The position numbers were made by a program, and so were the translations under genes. Below, piece by piece: positions 53,388-62,534 of a stretch of DNA of 64,000 nt (positions are counted from its first letter, which is position 1; every line of letters begins with the position of its first letter). Below the pieces are notes generated by a model that saw only the letters and a list, made by a program, of their open reading frames with translations, was not told the DNA's origin and ran no database searches. This DNA is from Novosphingobium sp. B1 (GTDB lineage: Bacteria; Pseudomonadota; Alphaproteobacteria; Sphingomonadales; Sphingomonadaceae). Location of the stretch: positions 372,001-436,000 of the forward strand of contig NZ_FWXL01000002.1 of the NCBI RefSeq assembly GCF_900176395.1, given 5' to 3'.

Positions 53388-54314
53388 TCAATCCTCGAAC
53401 GGTTCGACGCTGACCCGCGTCGCGCGCAGGAAGGCATCGGCAACAAGGCGCAGCGGATCCACGTCGACATCGCTGCGTCCGGTGCGGATAAGCGTGGCGA
53501 AGCGGGCATAGAGGCCGGGATATTCGTGGTCCTCGTCGTGGCTGGTGCCCGAAGGCAGCGTCAGGACCGCGCCGCCGCTCGACAGCTTGAGCGTGCCGGC
53601 ATCGGTCTCCACGACAATGTCCCAGCTTTGCGGACCGGTTTGCCGCCAATCGAGGTCCATGTGGACGGGCGCGCCAGTGCTGTCGCGGAAGGAAAGGTCG
53701 GCTGCGATGGGGGCGGCGCGGTTTCCGGGGATTTCGAGCGTGCCAGACTGCAGGAAGATCGGCCGGGGCAGGATGCGGGTCGCGATCGACAGCGCATTGA
53801 TGCCGGGGTCGAACACGCCGAGGCCACCCGGCTCCCAGATCCACGCCTGTCCCAGATGCCACACCCGCACGTCCTCGCGCCAGGTGATCTCGACCTTGTC
53901 GATGCGCCGTTCGGCAAGCCATGCACGTGCCGGCGCGACCCCTGCGGCAAAGCGCGAATGCCAGGCGGCGAACAGTGTGGCGCCGACCTTGTCTGCCTGA
54001 GCTTCCAGCGCGGCGACTTCTGCCAGCGTCGCACCGGGCGGCTTTTCGAGAAACACGTGGACGCCGCGCGAAAGCGCCGTGCTCGCCAGATCGTAGCGCA
54101 CCTGCGGGGGCGTACACAGCGCGATGGCGTCGACAGCCGGACCGCTCGCCAACAGGTCGTTTAGACTGGCAAAATGGGGCACGCCATCCACCCCATGGTC
54201 GTGCGGGCTGACGGTTGCAGCGAGCCCGAACGCGCCATTGCCGACGATGGCGGGCAAATGCTGGTCGCGGGCGATCTTGCCCATGCCGACAACGGCGATC
54301 CTGATCGGGTCCAT
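53388..54314 (-). CDS. gal: D-galactose/L-arabinose 1-dehydrogenase, Gfo/Idh/MocA family
   Basis: A 308-residue NAD(P)-dependent dehydrogenase. The Rossmann motif is AVVGMGKIARDQHLPAI at residues 7-23. LCTPPQVRYDLA and VFLEKPPGATL are the Gfo/Idh signatures, and EDVRVWHLGQAWIWEPGGLGVFDPGINALS near 150-180 closely follows the Pseudomonas fluorescens galactose dehydrogenase as I recall it. That enzyme accepts both D-galactose and L-arabinose. The gene lies between AraD1 (arabinose branch) and DgoK (galactose branch), exactly where a dual-substrate enzyme would be useful. Confidence 0.9.
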   Translation of the reverse strand: MDPIRIAVVGMGKIARDQHLPAIVGNGAFGLAATVSPHDHGVDGVPHFASLNDLLASGPAVDAIALCTPPQVRYDLASTALSRGVHVFLEKPPGATLAEVAALEAQADKVGATLFAAWHSRFAAGVAPARAWLAERRIDKVEITWREDVRVWHLGQAWIWEPGGLGVFDPGINALSIATRILPRPIFLQSGTLEIPGNRAAPIAADLSFRDSTGAPVHMDLDWRQTGPQSWDIVVETDAGTLKLSSGGAVLTLPSGTSHDEDHEYPGLYARFATLIRTGRSDVDVDPLRLVADAFLRATRVSVEPFED

Positions 54315-54319
54315 GCCGG

Positions 54320-55321
54320 TTACAGTACCTGCACCTTGAGCGACGCGGAAGCGTCGCCTGCCGTCTGCGTCAGCGGATTGCGGCACGGCAGCGTGAAGGG
54401 CTCAGCCTCGATCTCGAACACGTCGCCCACTTGCGTACGCACTGCATCGCTGAACGACAGCGTGGCAGTGCCGAAGAAGTGAACGTGGACATCGCCGGGG
54501 CGGCGGAACAGGTCGTACTTGAAGTGATGGTGCTCCAGGTTGGCGAGGCTGTGGCTCATGTTGTGCTCGCCGGTGAGGAAGGGCTTTTCCCACAAGGCCA
54601 CGCCATCGCGAAGGATGCGGCTGGTGCCGCGAATGTCGGCGGGGGCCTCTCCGATTAGCAGTTCGGGGCCGAGGGCGGCGCGCCGCAGTTTGGAGTGCGC
54701 CAGCCACAGATAATTGTGGCGCTCGGTGACGTGGTCCGAAAACTCGTTGGCGAGCGCAAAGCCGAGGCGGAACGGCGTGCCGTCCGGACCGATCAGGTAG
54801 ATGCCGGCGAGTTCCGGCTCCTCGCCACCATCCTGCGCGAAATTCGGCATTTCGAGCGGCTCGCCGGGACCGACCAGTTGGCTGCCATCACCCTTGTAGA
54901 ACCATTCGGGCTGCTGGCCGACGCTGCCGTCGCCGGGCTTGCCGCCTTCGAGACCTTCGAGAAACATGCGCATGGAGTCGGTCTGGTGGGCAGCTGCCGC
55001 AGCCTCGCGATGCATCCTGTCGCGCCCTTCGGCCGAGCCGAGGTGGGTAAGGCCGGTGCCGGTCAGGGCAAGGTGGGCCGGATCCTCGTGATCGATCGGT
55101 GCGAGGAGGCGTCCTGCTGCGAACTCCGTCGCAAGATCCACCGGCACGCCGGCCGAACAGGCCTTCGCCTCCTCCGCCAGCGTGGTGCCCGCAGAGATCG
55201 CGCGGCGGGCGAGATCAGTCGTGCGCTCGACGCCTGAAAGGACGTGTGCTGCATCGCCATCGGCAAGGATGACGCTGCGCGTGCCGTCGCTGGCGCGGTG
55301 CTGCAGGAGGCGAAGTGACAT
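54320..55321 (-). CDS. araD1: AraD1-family FAH-fold dehydratase (2-keto-3-deoxy-L-arabonate)
   Basis: A 333-residue protein of the fumarylacetoacetate-hydrolase superfamily, AraD1 group. DSMRMFLEGLEGGKPG, QPEWFYKGDGS, GGEEPELAGIYLIGPDG and GFALANEFSDHVTERHNYLWLAHSKLR carry the metal ligands and match this group. The proposed step is dehydration of 2-keto-3-deoxy-L-arabonate to 2-oxoglutarate semialdehyde, which the neighbouring dehydrogenase (22 bases upstream) then oxidises. It differs from the FAH protein at 3663 and is not a close duplicate. Substrate specificity is inferred from context. Confidence 0.85.
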   Translation of the reverse strand: MSLRLLQHRASDGTRSVILADGDAAHVLSGVERTTDLARRAISAGTTLAEEAKACSAGVPVDLATEFAAGRLLAPIDHEDPAHLALTGTGLTHLGSAEGRDRMHREAAAAAHQTDSMRMFLEGLEGGKPGDGSVGQQPEWFYKGDGSQLVGPGEPLEMPNFAQDGGEEPELAGIYLIGPDGTPFRLGFALANEFSDHVTERHNYLWLAHSKLRRAALGPELLIGEAPADIRGTSRILRDGVALWEKPFLTGEHNMSHSLANLEHHHFKYDLFRRPGDVHVHFFGTATLSFSDAVRTQVGDVFEIEAEPFTLPCRNPLTQTAGDASASLKVQVL

Positions 55322-55343
55322 TGCGTGGTCTCCCGTCAGGCGC

Positions 55344-56870
55344 TCAGAGCGTCAGCGTCCCGTCGATCAGGCGCGGCGCGCCATCGCCGCGCGCATCGTC
55401 GCGCAGTTCGGGCGGCAAGAGATCGGCGGCAAGGTTCTGGTAGCTGACCGGGCGCAGGAAACGGTCGATGGCGAGGCTGCCGACCGAGGTTGTGCGCGGA
55501 TCGGACGTTGCCGGGAAGGGGCCGCCGTGGACCATGGCATGGCATACCTCGACGCCGGTAGGCCAGCCATTGGCAAGGATGCGCCCGGCCTTGAGTTCCA
55601 GCACGGGCATCAACCGCGCAGCGAGTGCATCGTCGGTGGCGTCCATGTGGAGCGTGGCCGTCAACTGGCCCTCGAGACCTGCGAGGACCGAGGTGAGTTC
55701 TGCCTCGTCAGCGCATACCACGACCACTGAGGAGGCGCCGAACACTTCGTGGCCCAGCGCCTTGTCGGCGAGGAACGCCTGCGCGGTGGTGCGGAACAGC
55801 GCCGCGTGGCCCTGCATGGCATCGCCGGCAACGCCCTCGGCCAACTTTTCAACGCCGGCCGCCGCTTCAAGCGCCGCAACGCCCGACAGGTAGGCCTTGC
55901 AGATGCCGCCGGTGAGCATGGTTTGCGCAGTCGCGCCGCTGACGGCTTCGGTAGCAGCGGCGATAAAGGCTTCAAGGCCTTCGCCTGCTATCGCCAGGAC
56001 GAGGCCGGGATTGGTGCAGAACTGGCCCGCACCCATGGTGAGCGAGCCGACGAATGCGGTGCCGAGCGCCGGGCCACGAGCCTTCAGTGCTTCGGGCAGA
56101 AGCAGGACGGGATTGATGCTCGACATTTCGGCATAGACCGGGATCGGTACGTCACGGCCCTGGGCGAGGCGGACAAGCGCAAGCCCACCAGCGCGCGAGC
56201 CGGTGAAGCCCACGGCGGCGATGCGTGGATCCTGCACCAGTGCCGCGCCAAGTTCGTTCGATGGGCCGACGAGATGGCCGAAGACGCCAGTCGGGAGACC
56301 ACAGGAGGCAACCGCGCGCGTGATGGCAGCTGTAACCAGCTCTCCGGTGCGCGGGTGGGCGGGGTGACCCTTGACCACCACCGGGCAGCCCGCTGCCAGC
56401 GCCGAGGCGGTGTCACCCCCGGCCGTTGAGAAGGCGAGCGGGAAGTTCGATGCGCCAAAGACGGCAACCGGGCCGACCGGGATCATGCGCAAGCGGATGT
56501 CAGGCCTGGGCAAGGGCTGACGATCGGGCATTGCCGGATCAATGCGCAGCTGCTGCCACGCGCCCTTGCGGACCACATCGGCAAATAGGCGCAACTGGCC
56601 CACGGTGCGGCCGCGCTCGCCTTCGAGGCGGGCGCGGGGCAGGCCGGATTCGCTCATCGCTGCTTCGATCAGATCGTCGCCGATGGCGAGGATTTCCGAT
56701 GCTATGGCTTCGAGAAAGGCAGCGCGTTCCTCGCGGCTGGTGGCGCGGTAGGTGTCAAACGCGGCGGCGGCGGCGGCGCAGGCGGCATCGACTTCGGCGG
56801 GGCCGTGGACGGCAAAGGCAGGGCCGATCGGCTCACCCGTGGCGGCGACCACGGAACGGAATTCTGTCAT
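55344..56870 (-). CDS. 2-oxoglutarate semialdehyde dehydrogenase (KGSADH), ALDH superfamily
   Basis: A 508-residue NAD(P)-dependent aldehyde dehydrogenase that makes 2-oxoglutarate, the shared end point of oxidative xylose and arabinose breakdown. [41 protein letters not shown] near 135-175 is the nucleotide-binding region. The general-base Glu is in [12 protein letters not shown], and the catalytic Cys in [39 protein letters not shown] near the C-terminus is typical of the group III KGSADH found in hydroxyproline and pentose pathways. It leads the operon araD1-gal-dgoK-dgoA, with a FadR-type site 19 bases upstream. Confidence 0.92.
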   Translation of the reverse strand: MTEFRSVVAATGEPIGPAFAVHGPAEVDAACAAAAAAFDTYRATSREERAAFLEAIASEILAIGDDLIEAAMSESGLPRARLEGERGRTVGQLRLFADVVRKGAWQQLRIDPAMPDRQPLPRPDIRLRMIPVGPVAVFGASNFPLAFSTAGGDTASALAAGCPVVVKGHPAHPRTGELVTAAITRAVASCGLPTGVFGHLVGPSNELGAALVQDPRIAAVGFTGSRAGGLALVRLAQGRDVPIPVYAEMSSINPVLLLPEALKARGPALGTAFVGSLTMGAGQFCTNPGLVLAIAGEGLEAFIAAATEAVSGATAQTMLTGGICKAYLSGVAALEAAAGVEKLAEGVAGDAMQGHAALFRTTAQAFLADKALGHEVFGASSVVVVCADEAELTSVLAGLEGQLTATLHMDATDDALAARLMPVLELKAGRILANGWPTGVEVCHAMVHGGPFPATSDPRTTSVGSLAIDRFLRPVSYQNLAADLLPPELRDDARGDGAPRLIDGTLTL

Positions 56871-56888
56871 CTAACATCTCCTGATTTA

Positions 56889-56895
56889 GTCTGAC
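56889..56895. promoter_or_regulatory. FadR-type site TTTAGTCTGACATATTA upstream of KGSADH operon
   Basis: GTCTGAC within an AT-rich flank fits the FadR-class signature TNGTNNNACNA closely. It is 19 bases before the KGSADH start and would block initiation if occupied. Confidence 0.5.
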
Positions 56896-56960
56896 ATATT
56901 ATCAGAAAGGCCGGAACGCAATCTCATGCGTCCCGGCCCGATTGCGTTCATAGCTATGCA

Positions 56961-58250
56961 TCAGGCTGGATCGGCGGTGGTCTTCGAACCCCACAGTGCA
57001 TAGAACAGGACATACAATTCGCATGCTGCCGTCAGCAGGAACGAGGCCTGCAAGCCATAGGCATCGGCCAGCCAGCCCTGAACGACGACCAGCGCGCTGC
57101 CAGCGATGGCCATGATCAGCAGGCCCGAGCCCTCCTCGGTCAGCGGGCCGAGGCCCTTGATGCCGAGCGTGAAGATCGTCGGGAACATGATCGAGTGGAA
57201 CAGGCCTACCAGAATCAGCGCCCACATCGCGGCAGGGCCGGTGGTAAAGACGGTGACGAGCATGACGACGAAGGCGCCAACCGAGAAGGCGGCAAGCACG
57301 AGGCCCGCGTCAACCTTCTGCATGATCGCCGAGCCGAGGAAGCGCCCGACCATCATGCCGCCCCACAGGAAGGTCAGGTACTGGCCGGCCTTCTCGTGCG
57401 TCAGGTTGGCGATATCGGGCTGGCTGACGAAGTTCACGAAGAGGTTGGCTACACCGATTTCGGCGATCAGGTAGATGAATATCGCCGGAATGCCGAAAAC
57501 GAGATTGCGGTGCTTCTACAGCGAAAGCTTGGCTCGCTCCTCAGGCGCGAGGCGCTGCGTTGCGCTGCCCATCGAAGGGAGCGGAAAGCGTGCGATCACA
57601 ATGGCAAGAACGACGAGAACGACCGCAACCAGGCCGTAGGGCAGGATCACTGACTGCGCATCAGCAAGGCGCTCGGCCTGGGTCAGCACGACATCCGATG
57701 TGGCTGTGCCGCCCTTCGAGCGACCGAGGATCAGGTAGGCGCCGAACATCGGTGCGAGCATCGTGCCCGCCGAGTTCATCGCCTGGACCAGGTTCAGGCG
57801 GGAGGACGCCGTTTCCGGCTTGCCAACCACGGCGACGTAAGGATTGGCCGCTACCTGTAGCAAGGTGATGCCGCTGGCGATCACGAACAGCATCGCCAGC
57901 GTCACGCCATAGGATGGGATCGAGGCCGCCAGCATCATGCCCAGAGCGCCCGCCGCCATCACCAGCAACCCGATCACCAGCGACTTCTGGTAACCGATCT
58001 TCTCGATCAGCTTTGCCGACGGGATCGAGGCGACGAAGTAGGCTATGAACCACACCGATTCGATCAATGTTGTCTGTGTATAATTCAGATCGAACACGCT
58101 GCGCAGGTGCGGCAGCAGCGTGTTGTTGATGACCGTGATGAACCCCCACATGAAGAACAGGCTGGCCAGCAAGGTCAGCGCGGGACCATAGCGTACGCCG
58201 GAATCGCCCTCTGTCACGGTGTTTGCCTGGGTTGAAGCCACTGGTGGCAT
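56961..58250 (-). pseudogene. FucP-type sugar/H+ symporter interrupted by an in-frame TAG
   Basis: A 429-codon frame for a fucose/galactose/glucose permease of the MFS (FucP family), broken by TAG at 57516-57518. The first part runs from FFMWGFITVINNTLLPHLR, a FucP hallmark, to EERAKLSL. After the stop the same frame continues as KHRNLVFGIPAIFIYLIAEIGVANL, so nothing else is lost. Family members often have Trp or Gln at this point, so TGG-to-TAG or CAG-to-TAG by a single change is likely. The C-terminal half starting at an internal ATG (57437) lacks the first helices and could not function alone. It would have carried galactose, arabinose or fucose. The lesion may be real or a sequencing error. 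Confidence 0.85.
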
Positions 58251-58321
58251 GGACTTGCGCTTCCTCTCTCTTGCCCGGGGCGCGCTGCGGTACGCTTACC
58301 GTCTTGCGCAATTTCTATTTG

Positions 58322-58328
58322 TCGGACT
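58322..58328. promoter_or_regulatory. FadR-type site TTTGTCGGACTATA between FucP and aldose epimerase
   Basis: A GTCGGAC core with AT-rich flanks, matching TNGTNNNACNA in full. It lies between divergent genes, 72 bases from the FucP start and 67 bases from the aldose epimerase start. Confidence 0.5.
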
Positions 58329-58394
58329 ATATCGGCACGCAGACCGCGTCAATGGGCGCAAGAGTGATGCATGTTTTCCGAAAGGACCCTGAGG

Positions 58395-59564
58395 ATGAGG
58401 ATTGCGGGCAAGCCGAACAACGGCACCCTGCTGGTGCTGGCACTGTCGGCATCGGTTGCCCTGCTGGCACAGACAGCCAGCGCAGCCGAGGCGAAGCAGC
58501 AAAGCGCTGGCAAGCTGGCCGACGGCACCGAGGCTTTCGCGATCACGCTGAAGGCTGCCAATGGCGTTTCCGCCCGCGTGCTGACTTATGGAGCAACATT
58601 GCAATCGCTGATGGCGCCCTCGCGCGATGGACAGATCGCCGACATCCTGCTCGGCTACGATGATGTCCAGACCTATGAGGCAAAGCCCAACTTCTTCGGC
58701 GTAACCGTTGGCCGCTATGCCAATCGCATTGCCAAGGGCCGGTTCACGCTCGACGGCAAGGCCTATCAGCTTGCCCAGAACAACCTCGGCAATTCGCTGC
58801 ACGGCGGCACCAAGGGCTTCGACAAGCGCAACTGGAAGATTGTCTCGGTCAAGTCGGGCCCGGTGGCGAGCGTGGTGCTGTCCTACGTCAGCGCCGATGG
58901 CGAGGAAGGCTATCCCGGCAAGCTCGACACCAGGGTGACCTACACGCTGGACGAACGCGGCAACCTTGGCATCACCTTCGAAACGGCGACCGACAAGCCG
59001 ACGATCGTCAACATGACCAATCACGCGCTGTTCAACATGGCGGGTGAAGGCGCGCCGATGGGCGCGATGGGCAATCGCCTGATGATCCCGGCGTCGACTT
59101 ACACCCCGGTGGATGCCACCCTGATCCCCACCGGCGAGCTGCGCAAGGTTGCCGGGACCGTGTTCGACTTCACGAAAGCAAAGCGCATCACCAACGGCCT
59201 GCGCGATGGGCGAGACGAGCAGATCGCCATTGGCCGCGGCTATGACCATAACTTCGCGCTCGACAAGGGAGTGACCGCAACGCCGCAGCTTGCCGCAAGG
59301 CTGGAAGACCCTGCATCGGGCCGTGTGCTGGAAGTCTTGACGACCGAGCCCGGCGTGCAGTTCTACACCGGCAACTTCCTCGACGGGACGGTGCTGGGCA
59401 AGCAGGGGCATGTCTATCGCATGGGCGATGGGATCGCGCTCGAACCTCAGAAGTTTCCGGATGCACCCAACCGGCCCAGCTTTGTCTCGACGCGGATCGA
59501 GCCTGGCAAGCCCTATCGCCACCAGATGATCTATCGCGTCAGCGTTGCGCCCAAGGCCCGCTGA
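58395..59564 (+). CDS. galM: Aldose 1-epimerase (mutarotase), exported
   Basis: A 389-residue GalM-family enzyme with a signal peptide near residues 1-30 ([19 protein letters not shown]). It interconverts alpha and beta anomers of aldoses such as xylose, arabinose and galactose. [33 protein letters not shown] and [11 protein letters not shown] hold the catalytic and substrate-binding histidines. The catalytic Glu is in [12 protein letters not shown] near the end. ATG 58395 is used; AAGGA lies 9 bases upstream, and ATG 58371 would only add eight polar residues. It is followed 28 bases later by xylonate dehydratase in the same direction. Confidence 0.93.
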   Translation: MRIAGKPNNGTLLVLALSASVALLAQTASAAEAKQQSAGKLADGTEAFAITLKAANGVSARVLTYGATLQSLMAPSRDGQIADILLGYDDVQTYEAKPNFFGVTVGRYANRIAKGRFTLDGKAYQLAQNNLGNSLHGGTKGFDKRNWKIVSVKSGPVASVVLSYVSADGEEGYPGKLDTRVTYTLDERGNLGITFETATDKPTIVNMTNHALFNMAGEGAPMGAMGNRLMIPASTYTPVDATLIPTGELRKVAGTVFDFTKAKRITNGLRDGRDEQIAIGRGYDHNFALDKGVTATPQLAARLEDPASGRVLEVLTTEPGVQFYTGNFLDGTVLGKQGHVYRMGDGIALEPQKFPDAPNRPSFVSTRIEPGKPYRHQMIYRVSVAPKAR

Positions 59565-59592
59565 CCACCCCTCGAAAAAGCCGAAAGCAGCA

Positions 59593-61395
59593 ATGACCGA
59601 CTCCTCCCCAAAGGCCTCGAAGCTCCGCTCGCGCGCGTGGTTCGACAATCCCGACAATATCGACATGACCTCGCTCTATCTCGAGCGTTACCTCAACTTC
59701 GGGTTGAGCCTCGAGGAACTGCGTTCGGGCAAGCCGATCATCGGGATTGCGCAGACCGGCAGCGATCTATCGCCATGCAACCGCCACCATATCGTGCTGG
59801 CAGAGCGCGTGCGCGAAGGAATCCGTGAAGCAGGCGGGATCGCGCTGGAGATCCCGGTGCATCCCATTCAGGAAACGGGCAAGCGCCCAACGGCAGGGCT
59901 CGATCGCAACCTTGCCTATATCGGACTGGTCGAGGCGCTCTATGGCTACCCGATCGATGGCGTGGTCCTGACCACCGGTTGCGACAAGACCACTCCGGCG
60001 CTGCTCATGGCGGCGGCCACGGTCAACATTCCGGCCATCGCATTGTCGGTCGGCCCGATGCTCAACGGCTGGTTCAAGGGCGAGCGCACCGGTTCGGGCA
60101 CGATCGTTTGGAAGGGCCGCGAACTGATGGCCAAGGGCGAACTGGATGAGGAAGGCTTCATCAAGCTTGTCGCCAGCTCCGCGCCCTCGACCGGCTACTG
60201 CAACACCATGGGCACGGCGACGACGATGAACAGCCTCGCCGAGGCGCTGGGCATGATGCTCCCCGGTTCGGCCGCCATTCCCGCCCCCTATCGCGATCGG
60301 CAGGAGTGTGCCTGGCGCACCGGCAAGCGCATCGTCGACATGGTGCACGAGGACCTCAAGCCTTCCGACATCATGACGCTGGATGCCTTCCATAACGCCA
60401 TCGTCGTCAACTCCGCGATCGGTGGATCGACCAATGCGCCGATCCATCTTGCTGCCATCGCCCGCCACATCGGCGTTGATCTGCCGCTGACAGATTGGCA
60501 GCGCCTTGGCCACAAGGTGCCGCTGCTTGTGAACCTGCAGCCTGCCGGCGAATACCTTGGTGAAGACTATTACCGCGCCGGCGGCGTTCCGGCAGTGGTG
60601 GGCCAGTTGATCGCGCAGGGCCTGATCGCCGAGAACGCGATGACCGTCAACGGCAAGACCATGGGCGAGAACTGCCGTGATGCCGTAATCGAGGACGAGA
60701 AGGTGATCCGCCCGTTCGGCCAGCCGCTGGTCAAGGACGCCGGCTTCCTCGTGCTGTCGGGCAACCTGTTCGATTCCGCGATCATGAAGACCAGCGTGAT
60801 AAGCGAAGAGTTTCGTGCACGCTATCTCTCCAACCCGAACGATCCCGATGCCTTCGAAGGCCCGGCCGTGGTGTTCGATGGGCCGGAAGACTACCACGCG
60901 CGGATCGATGATCCGGCGACGGGCATCACGCCCGAAACGCTGCTGTTCATGCGCGGAGCCGGGCCAATCGGTTATCCGGGCGCGGCGGAAGTCGTCAACA
61001 TGCGTGCCCCGTCCTACCTCATCACCGAAGGCGTGACGGCGTTGCCGTGCATCGGCGACGGACGCCAATCAGGCACCAGCGGCAGTCCCTCGATCCTCAA
61101 CGCCAGCCCCGAAGCGGCGGCGATGGGTGGGCTTGCCATCCTCAGAACCGGAGACCCCGTGCGCATCGACTTGCGCAAGGGCACTGCGGACATGCTGGTT
61201 TCCCAAGAAGAACTGGCTGAGCGGCGTGCGGCGCTCGAGGCGGCGGGTGGCTATGCCTATCCTGAATCGCAGACGCCGTGGCAGGAAATTCAGCGCGAAC
61301 GCGTCGGCCAACTCTCGCACGGTGCCATCCTCGAAGGCGCGGAAAAGTATCAGCGCATTGCCCAGACCAAGGGCCTGCCCCGCGACAACCACTGA
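59593..61395 (+). CDS. xylD: D-xylonate dehydratase (IlvD/Edd family)
   Basis: A 600-residue dehydratase with a [2Fe-2S] or [4Fe-4S]-type centre. It turns D-xylonate into 2-keto-3-deoxy-D-xylonate, the substrate of Xyl[22 protein letters not shown] near 14-34, [16 protein letters not shown] with a cluster Cys, [18 protein letters not shown] with a second, and [20 protein letters not shown] with a third are all present. [22 protein letters not shown] near the end is typical. The sequence tracks Caulobacter XylD closely over its whole length as I recall it. L-arabonate and possibly D-galactonate are accepted by related enzymes, which matters because no other sugar-acid dehydratase is in the window. 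ATG 59593 excludes 16 non-conserved residues. Confidence 0.94.
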   Translation: MTDSSPKASKLRSRAWFDNPDNIDMTSLYLERYLNFGLSLEELRSGKPIIGIAQTGSDLSPCNRHHIVLAERVREGIREAGGIALEIPVHPIQETGKRPTAGLDRNLAYIGLVEALYGYPIDGVVLTTGCDKTTPALLMAAATVNIPAIALSVGPMLNGWFKGERTGSGTIVWKGRELMAKGELDEEGFIKLVASSAPSTGYCNTMGTATTMNSLAEALGMMLPGSAAIPAPYRDRQECAWRTGKRIVDMVHEDLKPSDIMTLDAFHNAIVVNSAIGGSTNAPIHLAAIARHIGVDLPLTDWQRLGHKVPLLVNLQPAGEYLGEDYYRAGGVPAVVGQLIAQGLIAENAMTVNGKTMGENCRDAVIEDEKVIRPFGQPLVKDAGFLVLSGNLFDSAIMKTSVISEEFRARYLSNPNDPDAFEGPAVVFDGPEDYHARIDDPATGITPETLLFMRGAGPIGYPGAAEVVNMRAPSYLITEGVTALPCIGDGRQSGTSGSPSILNASPEAAAMGGLAILRTGDPVRIDLRKGTADMLVSQEELAERRAALEAAGGYAYPESQTPWQEIQRERVGQLSHGAILEGAEKYQRIAQTKGLPRDNH

Positions 61396-61403
61396 AACTG
61401 CTG

Positions 61404-61426
61404 GCCGGGGCCACGGCGGCCCCCGG
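61404..61426 (+). other. GC-rich hairpin after xylonate dehydratase
   Basis: GCCGGGG and CCCCGGC arms with an inner CC/GG closing form a stem just 9 bases after the stop. No T-run follows; it probably marks the 3' end of the message. Confidence 0.5.
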
Positions 61427-61495
61427 CGAGACCTCGATCAACGGAGGAAGCCTGCGCGAAAGCCATCACAAGAGCAGCGTGGACGGGCCTGCGCC

Positions 61496-62440
61496 TTATC
61501 GTGGGATCGAAAGGGAACCCGCGCAACTCGGCCTTGTCAGCGCTTGCGCCTGTTCGCCCAGCACAGCCTTGCGCAGGGCAAGCGACTGGTGGAACAACGG
61601 GCCGCTGCATGCAAGGAAGCGGGTGGGCGACATCCCGAGGAACTCATGAGCCTCGCGTACGAAGTGGGGATAATCGGTGTATCCTGCGTCGATGGCGAGT
61701 GCGCCGCGGCCGGGGCCACCTCCGATCAGGGCATGAAGCGAGCGCAGGAAGCGGGCCCTGCGCAACAGGAACTTGGGCGGAAACCCGAAGACTTTGCGAC
61801 AAAGGCGCTCCAGCGTGCGGGGAGCGATGCCGGTCTGCTCGCAAAGTCTCGCCACGCTTCGCACCGCCGGGTCGAGCAGGGCAGAACTCAGCACGGTAAT
61901 GGCATCGTCATCGCGACCGGGCGGGCGAAGCATCTGTTCAAACCAGCGGTCGAATATTGCGCCGATCATCGCCTCGGGAGCGTTGCGCAATTGCTGCGCC
62001 AGAACCTGCACCTGCTTGCCGAAGATACTGGCAGCGGGCGTGACGCGATCCGATAGCGTATCGGCAGGCCGATGACCAAGGCGGGACCAGCCAAGCGGCG
62101 TTATGCCGGCTCCAAGGACCGTTCCCCGATCGCTACTTGACCAATGAACAGTGCTCGATGGACCGAACAGGGCGACATCGGGGATGCGCTGCGGCACGCC
62201 ATCGCCCCATTTGATCGTCCACGCAGTTGCGGGGTCCAGGAGCACGCGCAAGTTGAACCATGAAGGCTGGAATGTGTCGGCATGAACTTGGCCTGCCGGC
62301 GGCGCGACGGCATAGAGGTGATAGCCGCTTACGATGCCGTCGAGCGTTTTCGCGGGTTGCCGGTAAGCCATGCGCGGTGCTGCTTCGGCTGCCGGCCCCG
62401 CCTCGTGTGTCGGCAAAGATGCCGATGTGCCAAACGCCAT
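61496..62440 (-). CDS. AraC-family transcriptional regulator
   Basis: A 314-residue regulator. The C-terminal 100 residues contain the double helix-turn-helix: SVARLCEQTGIAPRTLERLCRKVFGFPPKFLLRRARFLRSL, then the second helix region DAGYTDYPHFVREAHEFLGMSPTRF. The N-terminal 190 residues (GYHLYAVAPPAGQVHADTFQPSW) look like a small beta-rich sensor domain. ATG 62440 has a GGGGATCG purine stretch upstream. It is convergent with xylD. Whether it controls the sugar genes is unknown; no matching repeated site was recognised near them. Confidence 0.88.
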   Translation of the reverse strand: MAFGTSASLPTHEAGPAAEAAPRMAYRQPAKTLDGIVSGYHLYAVAPPAGQVHADTFQPSWFNLRVLLDPATAWTIKWGDGVPQRIPDVALFGPSSTVHWSSSDRGTVLGAGITPLGWSRLGHRPADTLSDRVTPAASIFGKQVQVLAQQLRNAPEAMIGAIFDRWFEQMLRPPGRDDDAITVLSSALLDPAVRSVARLCEQTGIAPRTLERLCRKVFGFPPKFLLRRARFLRSLHALIGGGPGRGALAIDAGYTDYPHFVREAHEFLGMSPTRFLACSGPLFHQSLALRKAVLGEQAQALTRPSCAGSLSIPR

Positions 62441-62534
62441 TTCGCGATCCCCTTTTTGGTCATCCTCCCAATGGGTTACGGCAGATATAACGTCAATGCG
62501 GCGCGGATGTGCCCATGGTTCGACCCAAGCCGGT

